A stretch of 64,000 bases of DNA from Colwellia psychrerythraea (GCF_000764225.1 NZ_JQED01000047.1:1-64000), one strand, 5' to 3'; counted from the stretch's first letter, positions 17,599-27,237 are shown. The notes: a model not told the origin generated them from the letters alone. Translations and numbers: made by a program.

Positions 17599-18306
17599 TT
17601 ATCTACTCAGTCGTATTTTTTGCAGCTTAGTTAACAGCTCTAAACGTTTTCGATTTTCTACATCATCCCTAAAAGCCAATATCAACTCCTTTTTCATCAC
17701 ATGTTTCACCACCTCAATATCAAAGATACCTTGTTGCTTTGCTAGATAAAACATTACGTTAGGGTCTGTTATCGCTACATCTCCTCTGCCAACAGCAAGC
17801 TTTCTAAGTAATGATAGTTCATTAGGAGCCCCCTCTACACTTTCAGGATACTGCTTAATAGCGTCAGCAAATATTTTCGGGTATAAGTAGTTATTTACAA
17901 CACCAATTGAGTAATTCTCAAAGATCTGATCAATACTATTGAAGTTCACTACTGTTGCTTTTCGTTTCAAAATACTAATTATAGACCAATCTATCGCTGG
18001 TGAAATAATTGCTCCGTCAAAAATATCTTCAGGCCAAGCAGGAAAAATACCAACATATTCAGTGTTAGCCCGCACCAAATGCTTAGCCCTGCTCCATGGA
18101 TAGAATTCAACAACAAGAGTTATGCCTGCTTGCTTTAGTAATTCCCTTAAAATTTTAATTGAGCTTCCATGGTCTGGTAATTCTTCACCTGCATAGGGCT
18201 GCCAATTTAAAGAAGCTATTTTCCATACTTCTTCAGCAGAAAGCTTAGAGGAGCAAAGCAAAGTGGACAGTAAAAAAACAATAAAAAATAATTTTAAAAT
18301 AATCAT
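17599..18306 (-). CDS. periplasmic substrate-binding protein, SBP_bac_3-like (orphan)
   Basis: A 235-residue exported protein with a signal peptide to about residue 24 (CSSKLSAEE). Family 3 solute-binding pattern: WKIASLNWQPYAGEELPDHG at the start, LLKQAGITLVVEFYPWSRA, then RGDVAITDPNVMFYLA. Relatives bind amino acids or similar small acids. Many Alteromonadales carry such proteins without ABC partners, and none is seen here. Its ATG lies three bases after the chemoreceptor stop at 18310, so the two are translated from one message. That supports a sensing role as a ligand-presenting subunit, which is inference. Confidence 0.78.
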   Translation of the reverse strand: MIILKLFFIVFLLSTLLCSSKLSAEEVWKIASLNWQPYAGEELPDHGSSIKILRELLKQAGITLVVEFYPWSRAKHLVRANTEYVGIFPAWPEDIFDGAIISPAIDWSIISILKRKATVVNFNSIDQIFENYSIGVVNNYLYPKIFADAIKQYPESVEGAPNELSLLRKLAVGRGDVAITDPNVMFYLAKQQGIFDIEVVKHVMKKELILAFRDDVENRKRLELLTKLQKIRLSR

Positions 18307-18309
18307 TAG

Positions 18310-20418
18310 TTAGACAACAAAGTTATTTAACTGAGCATGTAAATCGGAAACTTTTCCATTCAACTCTTCACTTAATGAGGCTGTTTGTTGCACAATGGTA
18401 TTCGCCTCATTTGACATATCAGAAATTACAGTTAATGTTCGGTTTATTTCTTCATTCACTCTTGATTGTTCTTCAGCTGCACTGGCCATTTGAGTATTTT
18501 GCATATTAATAATATCAATAGAGCTATTAATTCCTTTAAAAGCATCTTCAGCAGACTTAGCTGAACCTACACATGTAGATACTTTACCAATACTTTCGCT
18601 CATCATACCCACTACATCTTTTGTATTAGCTGTCAGTTGGTCTATCATACCTCTAATTTCTTTAGTCGATTGCTGTGTTCTCCCTGCTAAGGTTCTCACT
18701 TCATCAGCAACGACAGCAAAGCCTCGCCCTTGCTCTCCAGCTCTTGCCGCTTCTATTGCTGCATTTAAGGCCAGTAAATTTGTTTGCTCTGCAATTCCGC
18801 CTATGACAGCTAAAATAGACTCTATATTAGCGGCTGACTCAGACAGTAAGTTTGTTTTCTTTTCCGCTTCAGATAATGCCTGAAATAAACTTTCAATATC
18901 AATTGTCGTTGATGTAGCTAACTCAACACCGCTATAGCAGTCATTTTGCGCTGTTTGAGCAGCCTTTGAGCCTTCCAAAGCAGAGGTAGCAACTTCACCT
19001 GCAGTTGTTGCCATTTCATGAGTAGCAACAGTCAAAGAGCTTAACTCTGTTGTTTGTCGAGCTAGCTTTTGACTCGCTTCTTGTGAAACTTTTTTTCCCA
19101 TGTTGGAGTTTTCATCAACTTGAGTTGTTATTTGTGAAATATCAGCAATCATAGAGTGTAATTTATCAATAAACTGATTGATTAATTTTGCTAACTGACC
19201 TGTCTCATCTGTACTTGAAACGTTAATTCTTTGGGTTAGGTCACCGTCCCCTTGTGAAATGTCAGTTAAGCGATCAATTAAAGTATTTAACGTTGCGGTA
19301 ATTGTTCTGGATATAATAACCATGGCCAAACAGCCCGCAATTAATGCTAAAATCCCTGCTAACAAGCCCATATTTAAGGCGTGAATAGATTCAGTTGTTA
19401 ACCACTCGAGAAAATTCACTTTTTCTTTGTTCAATACGTCAATAGGAACCGCTACATTCGTTATCCAAGGATTATTCGTGGTGGTATTAATTCGGTAAAA
19501 AGAATTAATATTGTTGTTTGCCTCAATTAGTTTTCCACCTTGACTAGCATCCTTAGCTTGCTGCCAATCTACTAAGCCTGCAACATTTGAAATACGTTTA
19601 CCGACATTTTCTGGGGAATTACTGTCAGCTAAAATGATCCCTTTCCAAGACGCAACCACAATACGCCCAGCACCACCATACAAGTTATGATCCATTTCCT
19701 CCGCCAGCGTTTGAATACGTACTAATGACAAATCAAATCCGATACTACCTACGTGCTCACCATTAACCTTTATCACATCACTAATTGTGGTGATTAATTC
19801 TTGTCCTCTGCCTGGAACCTCATAATAATAAGGCTCCATAAAGAATAATTCACCTGTTTCAAAAGGCTTTAAATGCCAATCATCTTTTCTTTCGCCATTA
19901 TCGTTAATTGTTGTATTTGAAAATGAATCCATAGTGACATAATCGTAACTACCTTGACCATCAGGGAAGAAAAATGGTGCAAGTTTATCACTCTTGTTGA
20001 TTGCTTTGCCGCCTGAGGAAGTTAACTCATCAGGCCAAGTGTTTTCTTCAAAAACAACATAACCAGAAAAAACATCTTTGTCTTGCGGTTGCATGGTGGC
20101 ATCAAACTGTTTAACAATAAACTCAGGGCTTTTTTCTAGTGCTCCTGATAACTCAATATTTGATCGAATTACCGCTAAATTTTTGATCACAGGCATTAAC
20201 AACAACTCAATATTAAACTTAACCGTTGATGATGCTCCTTTGATTTCTTTTTCTGCTGAATTATCTAATGATTTTGACACATGAACTAAGGTTTTTTCAT
20301 TCATATTTTTATAATAATAGGTACTTAACCCTATGCCAAAAATCAAAACCAAAGACATTGCTAAAACTGAAAAAATAGTAATTTTAAGGTTTAATGATTC
20401 ATTTATTTTAGAGAACAT
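18310..20418 (-). CDS. methyl-accepting chemotaxis protein with dCache sensor
   Basis: A 702-residue transmembrane chemoreceptor. TM1 is at about 13-33 and the large periplasmic region ~34-340 is of double-Cache type ([20 protein letters not shown], then [20 protein letters not shown]). TM2 is at ~345-368 and HAMP at ~370-420 ([11 protein letters not shown]). The signalling hairpin includes [20 protein letters not shown]. It should signal to CheA/CheW at the poles in response to a periplasmic ligand, bound directly or through the two binding proteins encoded just downstream. A good ribosome site (AAGG) precedes the start. There is no C-terminal CheR-tethering pentapeptide; the end is QLNNFVV. 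Confidence 0.93.
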   Translation of the reverse strand: MFSKINESLNLKITIFSVLAMSLVLIFGIGLSTYYYKNMNEKTLVHVSKSLDNSAEKEIKGASSTVKFNIELLLMPVIKNLAVIRSNIELSGALEKSPEFIVKQFDATMQPQDKDVFSGYVVFEENTWPDELTSSGGKAINKSDKLAPFFFPDGQGSYDYVTMDSFSNTTINDNGERKDDWHLKPFETGELFFMEPYYYEVPGRGQELITTISDVIKVNGEHVGSIGFDLSLVRIQTLAEEMDHNLYGGAGRIVVASWKGIILADSNSPENVGKRISNVAGLVDWQQAKDASQGGKLIEANNNINSFYRINTTTNNPWITNVAVPIDVLNKEKVNFLEWLTTESIHALNMGLLAGILALIAGCLAMVIISRTITATLNTLIDRLTDISQGDGDLTQRINVSSTDETGQLAKLINQFIDKLHSMIADISQITTQVDENSNMGKKVSQEASQKLARQTTELSSLTVATHEMATTAGEVATSALEGSKAAQTAQNDCYSGVELATSTTIDIESLFQALSEAEKKTNLLSESAANIESILAVIGGIAEQTNLLALNAAIEAARAGEQGRGFAVVADEVRTLAGRTQQSTKEIRGMIDQLTANTKDVVGMMSESIGKVSTCVGSAKSAEDAFKGINSSIDIINMQNTQMASAAEEQSRVNEEINRTLTVISDMSNEANTIVQQTASLSEELNGKVSDLHAQLNNFVV

Positions 20419-20741
20419 AATGAGCCTTTATTTATATTTGATAGTATTTATTAAAAGGCTGGTGGTCGCCATAAGCCTATGAAAATAGCTATGTTTTAGA
20501 TGTTTACTATCTGAGGGTTAGGTTTATGATACATCAATTATTTAACAATTAAGTATCTATATAATATATGTTAACAATCAAATTTTTGCCAATTAACTTC
20601 TATATAACTTATAGGTAAAGACCACTTTTTATAATCAGCAGTAAATAAGATGAACTGAAATATTAATGATTAATTTGAACATTTCTTAGTTTATGAATAA
20701 CAACTATTCGTTTTTGCTAATAATTTCGCAAAAAGTTCAAA

Positions 20742-21006
20742 TATATACCCGCTCCACTTGAAGATGCAGGATTCAGCTGGAATTAGAAACGCTTTTAGGC
20801 AAGGCATTGATGAGAATGGTTGTTCCATTGTCAAAATCAATAACTCAGCATAAAGCGTTTCTAAACCAACCCTTGGGGAAAGCTGAGCAAATCCTACCTT
20901 GCGTTACATTGTTTTTTAAGGGAACAATCCTTAATAAAAAAATACGCCTTGGTTATGAATCGCTCAGTCTTCCTGAAACGAGCATCTTCAAGTAGAATGG
21001 GTATAT
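20742..21006. repeat. palindromic mobile repeat family A, full-length copy
   Basis: A 265-bp element from TATACCCGCTCCACTTGAAG to CATCTTCAAGTAGAATGGGT plus ATAT, with inverted ends of ~25 bp. The interior contains AAAGCGTTTCTAAACCA and CCTTGCGTTACATTG. It is nearly the reverse complement of 23513-23781. Its open frames are short and not conserved. The rest of the gap 20419-21298 holds promoters for the chemoreceptor and the porin and nothing else visible. Confidence 0.85.
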
Positions 21007-21298
21007 TTTATTGATCTTCTTTTAATCTTCTCGTCGCTAATGCAACCATTAGTAGGGCGACGCACAATTATTTACTCACCTTATTACCGCGAAGATATGT
21101 ATATATTTCAAACTTTACTTCATTTTTTGCTAATATTATCTAATACGATAGTGTGCTATTAACTCATAAACTATCAATAATTTATTTTTTTTAGTAATGG
21201 TATTCATTTAGTCAAACAAGCCTATTTATAACTGATTAGTAAAATAATGGAACTAATAATTTTTTATCTGATTTATATAAATCTAGGAGCACTCTAGT

Positions 21299-22060
21299 AT
21301 GAAAAAGATTTTAAAATCAGCCAATAACTTTCTTGTGGGCACAATATTATTGTCCTGTCCTTTATCGGCAAGTGAAAAGGTAAGTAAAGAAACTCTTTTT
21401 AATGGCACTTTTAGTGGCTCTTTAGAAATGGCGACGGATTATGTCTTTCGTGGTGAGTCTGAAGTAGCTGATGGCGATATTCCTGCCGTCAAAGGTAGCT
21501 TTACCTGGACACATGAAGTTGGCGTGTATGCTGGTTTATTTAGCGCTACCAATAAGTTTGAATCGACCCCTGATATAAGAGCTGTGTTAGCACCTTATAT
21601 TGGTAAATTTGGTTCTTTTGGTGAAAGTGATATTAGCTACAACGTTTTTGTATTTCATTACACCTATCCTGGCGTAGAAGGTATGGATTACACCGAACTC
21701 TGGATGGAGATTATTAAAGATTTTGGTCCAGTAAAGCTAAAGTTTGAACTAACCCCTACCCTAAATGACTGGTTTGGTGTTGAGGGTTGGACTGGCATTA
21801 ACTACGCGGTTCACCCAAGTAAAACCTTTGCGAATGGTATAACAGTGTTAGGGAGTATTGGTTACCAAGAATTATCTGGCGAAGGCGCTGAGGGCTGGGC
21901 TCACTGGAACTTAGGCGTTAATAAAGATTTCTATGGTCTACATATTGTCCTTCGTTATCACGACTCAGATGTAGATAGCTCGCACAAGGTTTATGGTTCT
22001 GAGCAAGGACGACAAATATTTGATGAGCGTTTTGTTTTTAGTGTCAGTAAAAGCTTCTAA
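21299..22060 (+). CDS. TorF-family putative outer-membrane porin
   Basis: A 253-residue beta-barrel protein with a signal peptide to about residue 25 (SCPLSAS). The family signature is clear: FSGSLEMATDYVFRG near the N-terminus, VGVYAGLFSATN, alternating aromatic strands, and a C-terminal strand ending in phenylalanine (FVFSVSKSF), as needed for outer-membrane insertion. The family (TIGR02001/Gcw_chp) is poorly characterised; a passive channel for small acidic substrates is the usual guess. In this locus it might pass lyase products, but that is inferred only from position. The start is supported by TAGGAGCACT just upstream. Confidence 0.85.
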   Translation: MKKILKSANNFLVGTILLSCPLSASEKVSKETLFNGTFSGSLEMATDYVFRGESEVADGDIPAVKGSFTWTHEVGVYAGLFSATNKFESTPDIRAVLAPYIGKFGSFGESDISYNVFVFHYTYPGVEGMDYTELWMEIIKDFGPVKLKFELTPTLNDWFGVEGWTGINYAVHPSKTFANGITVLGSIGYQELSGEGAEGWAHWNLGVNKDFYGLHIVLRYHDSDVDSSHKVYGSEQGRQIFDERFVFSVSKSF

Positions 22061-22243
22061 TTAACAGCAGCCTCATTAAAATATTAACGTACGTTTTGTA
22101 AGTTATTAGTCATTGAGCACCGAATACAAAAAAGTAAGAAAACACGCCAGTTTTTTGGGGTGCTTTTTTACCTTTTAATAAGGTAACCACTGGAAGATGC
22201 TTGATTATGTCAAGCATCTGTCTTTATTGGTACCAAGCATAAT

Positions 22244-23191
22244 TTACTTTATCGGATAAGTACTGAGGTATTCTTGCCATTTCTTTTCTGTGGTGAACAG
22301 CTCTGCACGCTCCCAGCCATAGCCAGCAGCATAACTGAGTTTACCTTGTGCATTGGTATGAGAAATTAGCCAAATGTGACTTTCATCTCTTTTGGTTGAA
22401 GGAAGATGTATTATGTCGTCGACAAGCTCTGGAGCCATGACCACACCTGTGCCTAAATGGTAGCCCGCTAGCTTTTCCCAAGCAGCTACCCAGCCTGATT
22501 CTTTATCTAAGCTGACGTTGGCTAATTCATCATGAGTAGCAATACCGATGGCAATGCTTATATTTTTTGCTGGTTGGCCGTTCAGGAGAAAGCTAGAGGT
22601 GACTTCAAATAATTGTGAGCCTAATGCAAGACTTATTTGCTTAGTTTCTGATACTTGGCCTAATTTGGTTTGCCAGACATAATCAAGTTCAAAGACAACT
22701 TTGCTAGGGTTGTCATCAATAATGCGTGAAGCACTATATGTGCCAGCAGGGTAGGGAGTGCCGTCTATCCAAAGTGCCGTACCACCTGTGCCGCGTGATA
22801 TGCCGGTATGGTATGGATCATGACCTTCGCCCCAATCTTTATGGTAACTGACGTTATTTTGATAATTATCATACCATTTATCAATGATCGAATAGTCAAC
22901 ACGTTTCAGCCAGCAGTCGACACCACTGGCGGCTTTATTCGGGGTTGCTAGTGAAGAGGGACCATACACACGAAATGCTACTCGATCATTCTCCCAAGCA
23001 AAATCATCTTCTCGTATGGAGACAAACTTGGCATAGGCCTTAACCACCTGTTGCTCTTTTTTTACTAACTTATTGTAGGTAGTAGTTTTTTTTGCTAAAG
23101 AAGGTGATGTTTCGGTGGTAGCCTGCTGGGCACAACCAATAGTTAATGCGGCACTGACGGCCAGTAATAAATACTTAGGTGTTGTTTTCAT
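22244..23191 (-). CDS. DUF4861 family lipoprotein
   Basis: A 315-residue lipoprotein: signal peptide with lipobox TIGC at about residue 20. The mature part matches DUF4861 as I know it: FAWENDRVAFRVYGP, SGVDCWLKRVDYSIIDKWY, DWGEGHDPYHTGISRGTGG, a central strand-rich part and a final AAGYGWE. The pattern suggests a beta-sandwich of the galactose-mutarotase type. Members recur beside alginate, pectin and other uronate-polymer loci, but I know of no settled activity. Conserved His, Asp and Arg residues in GHDPYHTGISRG could form an active site. An operator-like palindrome at 23268-23287 links it to kdgK. An unrecognised enzyme on unsaturated or uronate sugars is a reasonable but unproven idea. 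Confidence 0.85.
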   Translation of the reverse strand: MKTTPKYLLLAVSAALTIGCAQQATTETSPSLAKKTTTYNKLVKKEQQVVKAYAKFVSIREDDFAWENDRVAFRVYGPSSLATPNKAASGVDCWLKRVDYSIIDKWYDNYQNNVSYHKDWGEGHDPYHTGISRGTGGTALWIDGTPYPAGTYSASRIIDDNPSKVVFELDYVWQTKLGQVSETKQISLALGSQLFEVTSSFLLNGQPAKNISIAIGIATHDELANVSLDKESGWVAAWEKLAGYHLGTGVVMAPELVDDIIHLPSTKRDESHIWLISHTNAQGKLSYAAGYGWERAELFTTEKKWQEYLSTYPIK

Positions 23192-23267
23192 CTCGTGTTT
23201 CTCTCTATTTTGCGTTTGTTAGGTTGTAATTGCTGCTTTATTTGTTGATAAAGTACCCTCTTATAGC

Positions 23268-23287
23268 TATAAGATATCATACAAGTA
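23268..23287 (-). promoter_or_regulatory. operator-like site upstream of DUF4861 gene
   Basis: TATAAGATATCATACAAGTA; its reverse complement TACTTGTATGATATCTTATA matches the left arm and centre of the kdgK palindrome (24291-24324) nearly base for base. It lies about 77 bp before the DUF4861 start, consistent with a regulated promoter. Confidence 0.65.
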
Positions 23288-23512
23288 AAAAGAAAGGGAT
23301 ATATTAATTTGGGTTACAAAAGGGGTGATGGAACACAATCGGAATATAGTCTCTGTAGGGTAGGATGAATAATCATAACAGTTAGTTAGCTAGTTAATGC
23401 TCCGCCAACACTATACTTTTAAACTCTAGGTAGTCTCAATATGCCGTTTGATACTAAATTGCGGTCTCATGTTTAGTGATGATTCTCTAGAAGAGAAAAC
23501 ACCTTGTCGACT

Positions 23513-23781
23513 TATACCCGTTCCACTTGAAGATGCTCGTTTCAGGAAGTCTGAGCGATTCATGATCAAGGCGCATTTTTTTATTAAGGGTCATTCCCTT
23601 AAAAAGAAATGTAACGCAAGGTAGGATTTGCTCAGCCTTCCCCAAGGGGCTGGTTTAGAAACGCTTTATGCTGCGTTATTGGTTTTGACAATAGAATAAC
23701 TATTCTCTTTAATCAATGTCTTGCCTAAAGGCGTTTCTAATTCCAGCTGAATCATGCATCTTCAAGTGGATCGGGTATATA
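23513..23781. repeat. palindromic mobile repeat family A, inverted full copy
   Basis: About 269 bp, running TATACCCGTTCCACTTGAAG to CATCTTCAAGTGGATCGGGT plus ATATA. It is the reverse-oriented counterpart of the copy at 20742-21006, with shared interior blocks such as TGGTTTAGAAACGCTTTATG. Together the two copies bracket the TorF and DUF4861 genes in inverted orientation. Confidence 0.85.
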
Positions 23782-23883
23782 ATGAGACTTTCGCCTTTAG
23801 AGTAGCGACTACCACACGTATAACACTGCGACTAACACCCGCTTTTCTTCAATATCTTCGCTGTGGGCAGTTTTGTTCAGGTC

Positions 23884-24025
23884 TAGGGGCTGTTGATCTT
23901 TCGAGATTACTTTTACAGCAACTTGTTTGGTATTTAGACAAGGCAGAGTATGTGACGTGTAGCTGGCTACACGAACATACGATAACGTAGTATAAATTTT
24001 AACCCTGAAAGATCAACAGCCCCTA
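23884..24025. repeat. MITE-like repeat family B, short copy
   Basis: A 142-bp element with inverted ends TAGGGGCTGTTGATCTTTC and GAAAGATCAACAGCCCCTA. A second, longer copy lies at 61907-62174 in the opposite orientation. The interior shares AGTATGTGACGTGTAGCTGG. It has no coding capacity and resembles a non-autonomous derivative of an IS; the parent family is not identified. Confidence 0.85.
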
Positions 24026-24088
24026 ATATTATTATCTAGAATTTTCCTGCTAAGAGGTTAAATAATTAGTCAAACTTCGCGTTGATTG

Positions 24089-24148
24089 TATACCCAAACG
24101 ACTTGAGAGTACTGAAATCGAGCATTTCCAAGTGGCTTGGGTATATAT
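24089..24148. repeat. short repeat family A relative
   Basis: A 60-bp element opening TATACCCAAACGACTTGAGA and closing AAGTGGCTTGGGTATATA. It keeps the outer ends of family A but only a minimal centre. Confidence 0.6.
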
Positions 24149-24252
24149 GACCCAGATTAAAGTCTATAGAATTCAATGAATCTTCATTAATCTTTATAGG
24201 TTATAGCGTTGAAGTATATAATTTGACATTTTTATTGATTTTTCATACAAGA

Positions 24253-24282
24253 TTGACAAAAAATGTAAATATCGGTTGTAAT
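24253..24282 (+). promoter_or_regulatory. predicted sigma-70 promoter of kdgK
   Basis: TTGACA (24253-24258), an 18-bp spacer, then TGTAAT (24277-24282), five of six matches to TATAAT. Transcription would begin near 24289, at the edge of the 34-bp palindrome, so a bound repressor would block initiation or early elongation. Another TTGACA at 24223 is an alternative -35 box. Confidence 0.5.
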
Positions 24283-24290
24283 CTTTCAAT

Positions 24291-24324
24291 AAACATACTT
24301 GTATGATATCGTACAAGTATGTTT
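24291..24324. promoter_or_regulatory. 34-bp palindromic operator upstream of kdgK
   Basis: Arms AAACATACTTGTA and TACAAGTATGTTT are exact reverse complements around TGATATCG, giving a 34-bp palindrome with one mismatched pair. It sits just after a good promoter and 36 bp before the GTG start. The core recurs before the DUF4861, PL8 and kduD genes. The length and central spacing suit a dimeric FCD-GntR repressor; the gene at 34224-34970 is the best candidate. Confidence 0.8.
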
Positions 24325-24359
24325 TGACGTTTTATTATTAAATAATTTGAGGGGCAACC

Positions 24360-25292
24360 GTGGTTAATGTCGTTGTTATGGGGGAATGTATGATTGAGTT
24401 TTCTCCAGCTGGAAATAGTTGTTATAAACAAGCGTTTGCAGGAGATATTTATAATACTGCGGTATACCTTAAACGTTTACAAAATAGTGCGGTAGATATC
24501 TCTATTTTGACCGCTGTTGGCTGTGATGCTTTGAGTAATGCCATGGTTGATGATTTTAAAGCTAGTGGTATTGATACTTCGTTTGTACAGCGGGTAAGTC
24601 ATAGGCAAACAGGGGCTTATCTAATTGAAATATCTGCTGAAGGTGAGCGTAGCTTTGTTTATTGGCGAGATACATCGGCGGCGAAATTGACCATTTCGCA
24701 ACTTGAAGATAACGCTAAGCGCGCGCTTATTGACCAATGCGATGTATTCTATTTTTCAGGGATTTCTATTGCTATTTTAGCTAAAGAAGATCGCCAAGCA
24801 TTCTGGCTATTTCTTGCAGAGCTAAAACAAGCTGGGGTACGTATTGTTTTTGATTCTAATTTTCGCAGCCGTTTATGGGAAAGCAAAGCCGATGCTATTT
24901 CTCAATTTGATCAAGCTTTAAGTATCAGTGATTTGGTCTTTGCTGGAGTTGAGGATTTTAACTTGTTGTATGATCTTAACTCTTTTAGTGATGTTGATAA
25001 CTTTCTAAATGAGTTTGCCATTAATGAATTAATTATTAAAAATGGCCCAGACGATATATTTTATCGGTCAACAATCGAACAGTTCGAGGTTGAGATTTCC
25101 CCGGTTGAATGTGTTGTTGATAGCACCTCTGCGGGTGACTCTTTTAATAGTGGCTACTTAAGTGCAAGAATGAATGGTTCTTCGAGTAAAGAAGCTATTG
25201 AGCATGCTTGTCGTGTTTCTGCTTGCGTTATTCAGCATAAAGGTGCGGTCATTAATCAGGATGTCTTTTCTGCTTTTATGGCAAAAGAATAA
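24360..25292 (+). CDS. kdgK: 2-keto-3-deoxygluconate kinase (PfkB family)
   Basis: Phosphorylates 2-keto-3-deoxygluconate to KDPG with ATP in the cytoplasm, the last step before the Entner-Doudoroff aldolase. 310 residues, PfkB/ribokinase fold: VMGECMIEFSP at the start, a GD--NTAVYLKRL segment in place of the usual GGN motif, FDSNFRSRLW in the middle, and STSAGDSFNSGYLSARM, the PfkB signature holding the catalytic Asp, near residue 262. Start is GTG behind GAGGGG; the same GTG is preserved in the decayed copy at 35148. Preceded by a strong palindromic operator. pgi follows after 81 bp. The aldolase (eda) is not in the window. Confidence 0.93.
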   Translation: MVNVVVMGECMIEFSPAGNSCYKQAFAGDIYNTAVYLKRLQNSAVDISILTAVGCDALSNAMVDDFKASGIDTSFVQRVSHRQTGAYLIEISAEGERSFVYWRDTSAAKLTISQLEDNAKRALIDQCDVFYFSGISIAILAKEDRQAFWLFLAELKQAGVRIVFDSNFRSRLWESKADAISQFDQALSISDLVFAGVEDFNLLYDLNSFSDVDNFLNEFAINELIIKNGPDDIFYRSTIEQFEVEISPVECVVDSTSAGDSFNSGYLSARMNGSSSKEAIEHACRVSACVIQHKGAVINQDVFSAFMAKE

Positions 25293-25373
25293 GACTAATA
25301 AAATCACAGTGCATTTCTGTCTATAGGCCTATACCCGTTAATTCCATTAATTTATTCCTTTACGGAGCGTAAA

Positions 25374-27017
25374 ATGACTAGTAGAACATCTTTATCCAGT
25401 TGGCAAGCCTTACTTGAACATGCCGAGAACAACAAACAAGTACACTTAAATCAATTGTTTGCAGATGATAGTGAACGATTCGATAAGTTTTCAATTAAGT
25501 TGCCAAACTTATTACTCGATTATTCTAAGAATTTGGTTACTGAAGAAACTATGGCTAAGCTTGTCACCCTTGCCCAAGAATGTGATTTAGAGGCGTGGCG
25601 TGAAAAAATGTTTAACGGCGATAAAATAAACCGCACGGAAGATCGAGCTGTTTTGCATAGCGCGTTAAGAAATAGAGCCAAATCGCCCTTTTTATTAGAC
25701 GGTATTAATATAACCGAACAAGTCGAAGATACCTTAGCGAAAATGAAAGCATTTAGCATTAGTGTTCGAGAAGGCCATTGGTGCGGTTATTCAGGTAAAC
25801 GCATTACCGATATTGTCAATATTGGTGTTGGCGGCTCTAATTTAGGTCCGCAAATGGTCACCGAGGCACTTAAGCAATATAGTGATAATAGTTTAAATGT
25901 TCATTATGTTTCCAACGTTGATGGCACACAAATTGCTGACGTACTAAGACCGCTTAACCCTGAAAAAGTGTTGTTTATAGTTTCAAGCAAAACCTTCACC
26001 ACCACAGAAACGATGACCAACGCGAATACCGCAAGAGATTGGTTAATTGCTTCGTCATTCGATGAAAAAGCAGTGTTAAAACATTTTGTTGCCGTTAGTG
26101 CGAATACAGAGAACGCCGTTGATTTTGGTATCGATCAAGAAAATATTTTTGATATGTGGGACTGGGTTGGTGGTCGCTTTTCTCTTTGGTCTGCTATTGG
26201 GTTGCCTATTGCCCTCGATTTAGGCTTTGATAAGTTTATTGAGTTACTTGAGGGGGCGCATGAAATGGATTTGCATTTTCAACAAACGTCCCTTAGAGAT
26301 AATGCCCCCGTCATCTTAGCATTACTTAGCGTTTGGAATTGCACTTTTCTTGGCGCCCAATCTCAAGCAATATTACCTTATGATCAATCCTTACATATGC
26401 TGTCAGCTTATATGCAACAAGCCGAAATGGAAAGTAATGGTAAGTCGGTTACTTGGGATGGTGCGCCAGTTGACTACCCAACGGTACCTTCAATATGGGG
26501 GGAGTTAGGCATTAATGGGCAACATGCTTTTTATCAGTATTTACATCAAAGTAATAATGTTGTGCCAGCTGACTTTATTGGCTCTGTGCAAAGTGTTACG
26601 CCAGTAAAGGGGCATCACGAAACCTTAATGGCCAATTTTTTTGCGCAAACTCAAGCATTAATGACAGGGGTAAATGAAGCGCAAGTGCGTGCAGATTTGA
26701 AAGCGAAAGGTCGCACCGATAGTTATATTGATAAAGTTGCGCCACACAAAGTACACAAAGGAAACCGTCCGACTAATACTATATTGTTGAAACGCTTAGA
26801 GCCAAAAAGTTTAGGCAGTTTAATTGCGCTTTATGAACATAAAATTTTTGTCCAAGGCATTATTTTACAAATATGCTCATTTGATCAATGGGGCGTTGAA
26901 TTAGGTAAAGGCTTGGCCAATAAAATTTCAGAAGAATTATATAGCGGGCACATTAATCAAGATCACGATAGCTCTACAAGAGAATTAATTAAATACTACC
27001 AAGCGGATAAAACTTAG
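25374..27017 (+). CDS. pgi: glucose-6-phosphate isomerase
   Basis: Interconverts glucose-6-phosphate and fructose-6-phosphate in the cytoplasm. 547 residues, as in E. coli (549). Both family signatures are visible: IFDMWDWVGGRFSLWSAIGL and the C-terminal LGKGLANKI region. The active-site segments IVNIGVGGSNLGPQM, SSKTFTTTETM and GQHAFYQYLHQS are also present. It follows kdgK by 81 bp in the same direction. Placement in a uronate locus is reasonable if amino-sugar-derived fructose-6-phosphate must be sent to glucose-6-phosphate, but it may also be the housekeeping copy. No separate operator is seen. Confidence 0.97.
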   Translation: MTSRTSLSSWQALLEHAENNKQVHLNQLFADDSERFDKFSIKLPNLLLDYSKNLVTEETMAKLVTLAQECDLEAWREKMFNGDKINRTEDRAVLHSALRNRAKSPFLLDGINITEQVEDTLAKMKAFSISVREGHWCGYSGKRITDIVNIGVGGSNLGPQMVTEALKQYSDNSLNVHYVSNVDGTQIADVLRPLNPEKVLFIVSSKTFTTTETMTNANTARDWLIASSFDEKAVLKHFVAVSANTENAVDFGIDQENIFDMWDWVGGRFSLWSAIGLPIALDLGFDKFIELLEGAHEMDLHFQQTSLRDNAPVILALLSVWNCTFLGAQSQAILPYDQSLHMLSAYMQQAEMESNGKSVTWDGAPVDYPTVPSIWGELGINGQHAFYQYLHQSNNVVPADFIGSVQSVTPVKGHHETLMANFFAQTQALMTGVNEAQVRADLKAKGRTDSYIDKVAPHKVHKGNRPTNTILLKRLEPKSLGSLIALYEHKIFVQGIILQICSFDQWGVELGKGLANKISEELYSGHINQDHDSSTRELIKYYQADKT

Positions 27018-27237
27018 AACTATCATTTTACAGCTCCTAGTGAAAATCTCTCAGTGTCTCGGTCAATAATACCTGGGGCATAGGGATTTAAAAAGCACGT
27101 GTCCATGCAGTTTACTCAGGATTAAGCTTAACCTCATATGCTGTCAGTATTCAAAAATGAATGTGGTATTCTATCTTTATTATTTCTAATATGTATAGGT
27201 ATAATCAGTAGCAATTAAAAAGAAAAAACAGGTTCGA

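Noticed and set aside
20807-20995. Short open frames inside the family A repeats (also 23754-23990 and 56253-56561)
   Set aside because: They are not conserved between copies of the repeat, and one overlaps the frmA start on the other strand.
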